NCBI GenBank assembly: GCA_026713345.1
Contig: JAPOOQ010000549.1
Location: 1 to 10,057 of the forward strand
Source of the DNA: Gemmatimonadota bacterium
GTDB lineage: Bacteria; Gemmatimonadota; Gemmatimonadetes; Longimicrobiales; Gaopeijiaceae
Direction of reading: 5' to 3'
Length of the DNA stretch: 10,057 bases
Shown here piece by piece: positions 6,455 through 10,057 of the stretch. Each line of letters begins with the position of its first letter. Position 1 is the first letter of the stretch. The position numbers and the translations under genes are program-made. The notes beneath the pieces are model-generated. The model was given only the letters and a program-made list of their open reading frames with translations, was not told the DNA's origin and ran no database searches.

Positions 6455-7516
6455 TCAGTTGAAGAGGCTCGGATGAGAGGCGCCGGGATCCCCGCCCGCA
6501 CCACCGGACCCCTCCGCCGGGAACGGCCGCCCCAGCCGGGCGAAGGCCTTGCCCGTCGCCACGCGCCCCCGGGGCCCCCGCATGATGAATCCCTCCTGGA
6601 TGAGGTAGGGCTCGTACACCTCCTCGATGGTGCCGGCGTCCTCCCCCAGCGCCACCGCCAGCGAGTTCAGCCCCACCGGGCCGCCTTCGAACTTGTCGAC
6701 GATCGTCTCCAGGATGCGGGTGTCCATCGCGTCGAGCCCGTATTCGTCGACGTTGAGGAGCTCCAGCGCCTCTCGCACGACCTCGACCTTCAGCACGCCG
6801 TCCGCGCGCACCTGCGCGAAGTCGCGCACGCGCCGCAGCAGCCGGTTGGCCACGCGGGGGGTGCCCCGCGCCCGCTCCGCCAGCTCCCGCGCGCCCCGCT
6901 CGGTAGCCGTGACCCCCATGATGCGCGCGCTCCGCCCGATGATCTGCGCGAGGTCGGTGGCCGGGTAGAAGTCGAGCCGCTCGGTGATCCCGAAGCGCGC
7001 CCGCATGGGAGCCGTGAGGAGGCCGAAGCGCGTGGTCGCGCCGACCAGGGTGAAGGGCTCGACCCCCATCGTCATGGTGTGGGCGCGCGGCCCCTCCGAG
7101 AGGCGGACCTCGACCTTGTAGTCCTCCATCGCCGGATACAGGAACTCCTCGATCACCGGGCGCAGGCGGTGGATCTCGTCGATGAAGAGGATGTCGCCCG
7201 GCCGCAGGTTGGTGAGCGCGCCGACCAGGTCCGCCGCCTTTTCGAGGACCGGACCCGAGGTGGTGATGATGTTCACCGACATCTCGCGCGCCAGCAGCAG
7301 GGAGAGCGTCGTCTTGCCCAGCCCCGGCGGACCGTGAAAGAGGATGTGGTCCAGCGGCTCCCCGCGTTCGGTGGAGGCCTGAATCGAGATCGCGAGGGCC
7401 TCCTTCAGCTTCTCCTGCCCGATGAAACCGGACAGGTGCCGGGGGCGGAGCGAGATTTCGGAGAGCTTCTCCTGCGGGAGGACCTCGGGGGTCGTGATTT
7501 CGGTGCGTCCGGTCAT
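6455..7516 (-). CDS. ruvB: Holliday junction branch migration ATPase RuvB
   Basis: RuvB is the hexameric AAA+ motor that, with RuvA, drives branch migration of Holliday junctions. The 353 residues contain RPRHLSGFIGQ (25-34), Walker A GPPGLGKTT (62-70), Walker B ILFIDEIHRL (109-118), GATTRFGLLTAPMRARFG (159-176) with the arginine-finger region, and the winged-helix end YEPYLIQEGFIMRGPRGR (301-318). The family usually has LRDRFG where this protein has MRARFG. The last 20 or so residues are a Gly-rich tail. ATG 7516 has GAGGA (7521-7525) 4 nt upstream, overlapping the ruvA stop. The order ruvC-ruvA-ruvB is classical. Confidence 0.98.
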   Translation of the reverse strand: MTGRTEITTPEVLPQEKLSEISLRPRHLSGFIGQEKLKEALAISIQASTERGEPLDHILFHGPPGLGKTTLSLLLAREMSVNIITTSGPVLEKAADLVGALTNLRPGDILFIDEIHRLRPVIEEFLYPAMEDYKVEVRLSEGPRAHTMTMGVEPFTLVGATTRFGLLTAPMRARFGITERLDFYPATDLAQIIGRSARIMGVTATERGARELAERARGTPRVANRLLRRVRDFAQVRADGVLKVEVVREALELLNVDEYGLDAMDTRILETIVDKFEGGPVGLNSLAVALGEDAGTIEEVYEPYLIQEGFIMRGPRGRVATGKAFARLGRPFPAEGSGGAGGDPGASHPSLFN

Positions 7517-7523
7517 GGCGTCC

Positions 7524-8117
7524 TCATCCCTGCCCCCGCTTTGCGAGGACCTTGCGGACCAGCGCCTCGGTGCTCTCGGGGCTGTCGGCGGCGATGACTT
7601 CCTGCACGGCCGCATCGGCTTCCGTGAAGGTGTAGCCCAGGGCGACGAGCGCGTCCACCGCTTCGGCGGCAAGCTTCGCCTCGGGCCCCGACCCCTCACC
7701 CGCCACCGCGAGGTCGGAGACCTTGTCGGAGAGTTCCAGCACGATCCGTTCCGCGGTCTTCTTCCCCACCCCGCTCACCCGCGAGAGCAGCTTCGTATCC
7801 TTCTCCGCGATCCCCCGGGCCAGGCGACCGGCGTGGTAGGTGCTCAACAGCGCCATCGCGAGCCGCGGCCCGACCTTCTGGACCTTCATGAGCCGGTGGA
7901 AGAGGTCCTGTTCGCGCGGCTCGAGGAAGCCGTACAGGCTCGGAACCTCGTCGCGGACGACGTAGGCGGTGCGCAGTTCCAGCTCGTCGCCCTCGTCGGG
8001 GAGCCGCTGGAAGACCGTCAGGGGAACGTGGATCTCGTACACGACCCCGCTCGTCGCCCGCAGCTCGACCCGGTCCGTGTCGCGGCTGACGACGGTGCCT
8101 CTGACGCGGCTGATCAC
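7524..8117 (-). CDS. ruvA: Holliday junction branch migration protein RuvA
   Basis: RuvA binds the four-way junction as a tetramer and loads RuvB. The 197 residues match the family length. The N-terminal OB-fold begins VISRVRGTVVS. Two helix-hairpin-helix motifs follow, VQKVGPRLAMALLS (79-92) and VSGVGKKTAERIVLEL (114-129). After a Gly-rich linker (about 139-148) comes the RuvB-binding domain III, with AVDALVALGYTFTEADAAV (153-171). The GTG at 8117 overlaps the ruvC stop as GTGA and lacks a clear Shine-Dalgarno sequence, so its translation is probably coupled to ruvC. The frame is open for a further 190 codons upstream, but that stretch is a shadow of ruvC. Confidence 0.97.
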   Translation of the reverse strand: MISRVRGTVVSRDTDRVELRATSGVVYEIHVPLTVFQRLPDEGDELELRTAYVVRDEVPSLYGFLEPREQDLFHRLMKVQKVGPRLAMALLSTYHAGRLARGIAEKDTKLLSRVSGVGKKTAERIVLELSDKVSDLAVAGEGSGPEAKLAAEAVDALVALGYTFTEADAAVQEVIAADSPESTEALVRKVLAKRGQG

Positions 8118-8662
8118 GACGCTGCCAGCGCCCGCGCTTTTGCACCGGAAGAACGGCCCGGCAACGGCCCCGTGAATGCGTGACAGAGTGCCGTGGCGAT
8201 CCCGTCCGCCGCGTCGCTCGGCTTCGGGTCGGTGCGCAAGTGGAGGTGCCGGCGAACCATGTATGCGACCTGGTCCTTGGTCGCGGCTCCGGTCCCCACC
8301 ACGGCCTTCTTGATCTCGCGGGGCGCGTATTCCACCACCTCCACCGCGCGTAGCGCCGCCGCCACGATGATCGCCCCGCGGGCCTGTCCCAGGGTGAGCG
8401 CGCTGCGCACGTTCTTGCCATGGAAGGTGCTCTCGACGCAGACCGCCGCGGGGGCGAACTCGTCGATCAGCGCGGCCACCTCTTCGTGAATCTCCATCAG
8501 GCGAAGCGCGAGCGCCGCTTTGGGGGAGGTGCGGATCACCCCGCACTGGAGGAGTTCCGCGCGGCGCCGCCCGTCCACCGCGACGACGCCGAAGCCCGTG
8601 GCGGCCGTCCCGGGATCGATGCCCAGCAACACCCGCCGGCCGCCCTCCGGTCCCTCGCTCAC
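8114..8662 (-). CDS. ruvC: Crossover junction endodeoxyribonuclease RuvC
   Basis: RuvC is the dimeric resolvase that nicks Holliday junctions in symmetric positions. The 182 residues show an RNase H fold with all four acidic metal-binding residues: Asp16 in GIDPGTAATG, Glu77 in VCVESTFHGKN, and Asp150 and Asp153 in SDAADGIATALCH. The stretch SALTLGQARGAI (88-99) and YAPREIKKAVVGTGAATKDQV (112-132) are also typical. The GTG at 8662 overlaps the yebC stop as GTGA. The last 20 residues are a short Ala/Arg/Gly tail not needed for the fold. yebC-ruvC-ruvA-ruvB is a widely conserved gene order. Confidence 0.97.
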   Translation of the reverse strand: MSEGPEGGRRVLLGIDPGTAATGFGVVAVDGRRRAELLQCGVIRTSPKAALALRLMEIHEEVAALIDEFAPAAVCVESTFHGKNVRSALTLGQARGAIIVAAALRAVEVVEYAPREIKKAVVGTGAATKDQVAYMVRRHLHLRTDPKPSDAADGIATALCHAFTGPLPGRSSGAKARALAAS

Positions 8663-9405
8663 GACGCCCGCGCCAGCACCGAGTCATCCAGATCGGCGTT
8701 GGAGTGCACCTGCTGCACGTCGTCGTGGTCGTCCAGCAGGTCGAGCAGCTTGAGGAGGCGTTCGCCCTCCCTCCCCCCGACCGCCACCTCGCTGCGGGCC
8801 ACCATCGTGAGCTGCGCCGACGCGACGGTCAGCCCCGCGTCCAGCAGTGCGCGCCGCACTTCGTGCAGCGACGCGGCCTCGGTGGTGACCACGAACTCGC
8901 CCGCCTCGCCGCGTACGTCGTCGGCGCCGGCCTCGACCGCGGCCTCGAAGACCTCGTCCTCGTCCACGCCCTCTCCCGCCACGTAGATCATCCCCATCCG
9001 GTCGAACTGCCACGCCACCGACCCGGCGGTGCCCAGGTTCCCCCCGTTCTTGTCCAGGATGTGCCGAACCTCGGCGACGGTGCGCTTCTGGTTGTCCGTC
9101 AGGGTCTCGATGTAAAGGGCCACGCCCCCGGGTCCGTATCCCTCATACACGACCTCTTCGTAGGTGACGCCCTCGAGCTCGCCGGTTCCGCGCTTGATCG
9201 CCCGGTCGATGTTCTCCTGCGGCATGTTGGCCGACTTGGCCGCATCGACCGCCAGACGGAGGCGCGGGTTGAAGTTCGGGTCCCCTCCCCCCTCCCTGGC
9301 CGCCACGGTGAGTTCGCGGATGACCTTCGTGAATATCTGGCCGCGCTTCTGATCGTTCACCGCCTTCTTGCGCTTGATCTGCGACCACTTGCTGTGTCCC
9401 GCCAC
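8659..9405 (-). CDS. yebC: YebC/PmpR family regulator (TACO1 family)
   Basis: YebC-family proteins were described as DNA-binding regulators and more recently as ribosome-associated factors helping translation of proline-rich stretches. Which applies here cannot be read from sequence. The 248 residues have the unmistakable start AGHSKWSQIKRKKAVNDQKR, then IFTKVIRELTVAAREGGGDP (24-43), NPRLRLAVDAAKSANMPQ (46-63), AIKRGTGE (69-76), YEGYGPGGVALYIETLTDN (87-105) and NGGNLGTAGSVAWQF (120-134). GTG 9405 is the family start and has GGAGG (9412-9416) 6 nt upstream. The frame is open to an ATG at 9498, but the added residues do not resemble the family. This is the first gene of the long minus-strand operon. 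Confidence 0.98.
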   Translation of the reverse strand: MAGHSKWSQIKRKKAVNDQKRGQIFTKVIRELTVAAREGGGDPNFNPRLRLAVDAAKSANMPQENIDRAIKRGTGELEGVTYEEVVYEGYGPGGVALYIETLTDNQKRTVAEVRHILDKNGGNLGTAGSVAWQFDRMGMIYVAGEGVDEDEVFEAAVEAGADDVRGEAGEFVVTTEAASLHEVRRALLDAGLTVASAQLTMVARSEVAVGGREGERLLKLLDLLDDHDDVQQVHSNADLDDSVLARAS

Positions 9406-9411
9406 GGGGCG

Positions 9412-9416
9412 CCTCC
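9412..9416 (-). promoter_or_regulatory. Ribosome binding site of yebC
   Basis: A perfect GGAGG on the minus strand, 6 nt before the GTG at 9405. It confirms the non-ATG start of yebC. Confidence 0.7.
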
Positions 9417-9442
9417 ATCGGGTGGAACCGGGGGTTGACCTC

Positions 9443-9474
9443 AATATAGCGACCCGTCGCCAGCCTTCGGTCAG
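9443..9474 (-). promoter_or_regulatory. Possible promoter of the yebC operon
   Basis: TATATT (9443-9448, minus strand) matches the sigma-70 -10 box TATAAT at five of six positions. It is a rare AT-rich patch just upstream of the first gene of the operon. The nearest -35-like sequence, CTGACC (9469-9474), is 20 nt away, longer than the usual 16-18. The position is sensible because the next gene upstream on this strand ends at 9908. Only the -10 box is persuasive. Confidence 0.3.
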
Positions 9475-9498
9475 CGGCGCACTCACCCCTCGGCCCAC

Positions 9499-9895
9499 GG
9501 GACGCTGTATTCGGTACGGGGGCCGGTACGGGCACGACCGGTCCCCTGCAGCGCAGGCGGGTGGTCGCGGAGGTGCGCACGGAGGACTCCGGCGAATTCA
9601 GGGTCTGCAAGCTGGATTCCGTGGAGGAACTTACCACCCCGGGCTCGCGGTTCAGCGGGTTGAGTGCGGCCCAGGTGGATTCGGCCGCGCCCCGGGTCTT
9701 CGACTTCGCGAGTCTGGCGCGGGCCCGCCAACGCCTTCGGAGGGGCCCAAATGGGGGTGTGCATCGCCGGCCTTCTTCCTGCTGGAACTCAATCACCGGG
9801 ACATCAAGGAATTCCAGTTCCTGACCCCGCTGGAGGCCGGACTCGCCTACGGTCAACGCGGCGCCAACGGAGTGCTGCTGATCTACACGCGGTAG
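9499..9895 (+). pseudogene. Degraded fragment of a carboxypeptidase-regulatory / TonB-plug domain protein
   Basis: No intact gene fits here, but pieces in different plus-strand frames resemble one family. The last part (about 9749-9895) reads GCASPAFFL, then HRDIKEFQFLTPLEAGLAYG and QRGANGVLLIYTR before TAG. This is close to the C-terminal end of TonB plug domains of the SusC type, with a YGsRGANGVilI pattern. A second frame (9561-9614) gives VVAEVRTEDSGEFRVCKL, like the TDxxGxFrfcgLP strand of carboxypeptidase regulatory domains. A third frame has GTLY at 9499-9510. The three pieces are in the expected order but need at least two frameshifts, and the distance between them is shorter than expected. 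I infer a decayed gene with internal loss. The C-terminal match is the strong part; the other two are suggestive. The fragment ends 12 nt from the stop of the convergent EF-G gene. Confidence 0.45.
9513..9532. repeat. Short direct repeat GGTACGGG, two copies
   Basis: GGTACGGG occurs at 9513-9520 and 9525-9532, followed by the palindrome GACCGGTC at 9536-9543. These lie at the left end of the degraded plug-domain fragment, upstream of yebC. I have no function to assign; local duplication in decaying DNA is the simplest reading. Confidence 0.4.
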
Positions 9896-9907
9896 CGACC
9901 GCCCCGG

Positions 9908-10057
9908 TCAGCTCTCCTTTTCGGCCTCCGCCTCCGCGACGATCTTCGCGACCCGCACCGGCGGCACCAGGTCGTAGCCGAGGAGCTTGCGCCTGTGGTG
10001 CCCGCGCCCCTGCGTGATTGAGCGCAGCGAGGAGGCATACCTGTGCAGCTCGGCCTG
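9908..10057 (-). CDS. Elongation factor G family protein, C-terminal end (cut by window edge)
   Basis: The last 49 residues and the TGA stop of a protein whose start lies beyond the window. The stretch ELHRYASSLRSITQGRG (residues 3-19 of the fragment) is the signature near the end of EF-G domain V, usually RYAtdLRSxTQGRG. LVPPVRVAKIVAEAEAEKES follows. EF-G is the GTPase that drives translocation and ribosome recycling. Standard FusA usually has aromatic and small residues after QGRG, such as YSMEFSHYEEVP. Here the sequence is HHRRKLLGYDLVPP, so a divergent EF-G paralog is quite possible and I give no gene symbol. It is a separate unit from the yebC operon, 500 nt away on the same strand. Confidence 0.8.
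   Translation of the reverse strand, partial: QAELHRYASSLRSITQGRGHHRRKLLGYDLVPPVRVAKIVAEAEAEKES

Noticed and set aside
9143..9856. 237-codon minus-strand frame across the gap and into the 5' end of yebC
   Set aside because: It runs through yebC in the wrong frame and shows no family resemblance. The yebC frame with GTG 9405 and a strong ribosome binding site explains the region.
9897..9909. Hairpin GACCG-CCC-CGGTC followed by a short T run on the plus strand, as a possible terminator
   Set aside because: The stem is only 5 bp and the T run (CCTTTT) is about 6 nt away, too weak to call in DNA this rich in GC.
1..10057. CRISPR array, insertion sequence, tRNA or rRNA gene
   Set aside because: I saw no regularly spaced repeats, transposase motifs, terminal inverted repeats or tRNA-like T-loop sequences.

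Overview
The window is GC-rich bacterial chromosome, compactly coded, with many GTG and TTG starts. It holds conserved housekeeping genes and no mobile element, CRISPR array, tRNA or rRNA that I can see. A phylum cannot be proven from these genes. The best hint is the degraded fragment at about 9499-9895, whose C-terminus looks like the TonB-plug / carboxypeptidase-regulatory-domain proteins common in Gemmatimonadota and Bacteroidota. With the high GC content this makes a Gemmatimonadota-like bacterium my best guess (inference, modest confidence).

Layout: all thirteen genes from about 9405 down to 1 lie on the minus strand and form what looks like one long operon, in transcription order yebC, ruvC, ruvA, ruvB, queA, tgt, yajC, def, fmt, tenI/thiE-like, thiS, thiG, rsmB (5' part only). 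Most neighbours overlap by 4 nt (GTGA four times, ATGA once) or are separated by less than 60 nt. The largest internal gap is about 99 nt, between thiG and rsmB. The right end (9406-9907) is the only stretch of about 500 nt without an intact gene. It holds the yebC leader and a decayed plug-domain fragment on the plus strand. The last 150 nt are the C-terminal end of an EF-G family translation factor on the minus strand.

Functions: yebC (regulator/translation factor) leads a RuvABC Holliday-junction module. It is followed by the queuosine tRNA-modification pair queA-tgt, then yajC (Sec translocon accessory). Next come the N-terminal maturation pair def (peptide deformylase) and fmt (Met-tRNA formyltransferase), a thiazole-synthesis mini-module (TenI/ThiE-like, ThiS, ThiG), and rsmB (16S rRNA m5C methyltransferase). 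The def-fmt-rsmB order is common in bacteria. Here it is interrupted by the thiazole genes, and secD-secF do not follow yajC.

I do not see a previously undescribed system. The points most worth checking are the TenI-like rather than ThiE-like residues of the thiazole-adjacent enzyme, the placement of thi genes inside def-fmt-rsmB with no room for a TPP riboswitch, the thiS 3' end that doubles as the thiG ribosome binding site, and the plug-domain pseudogene.
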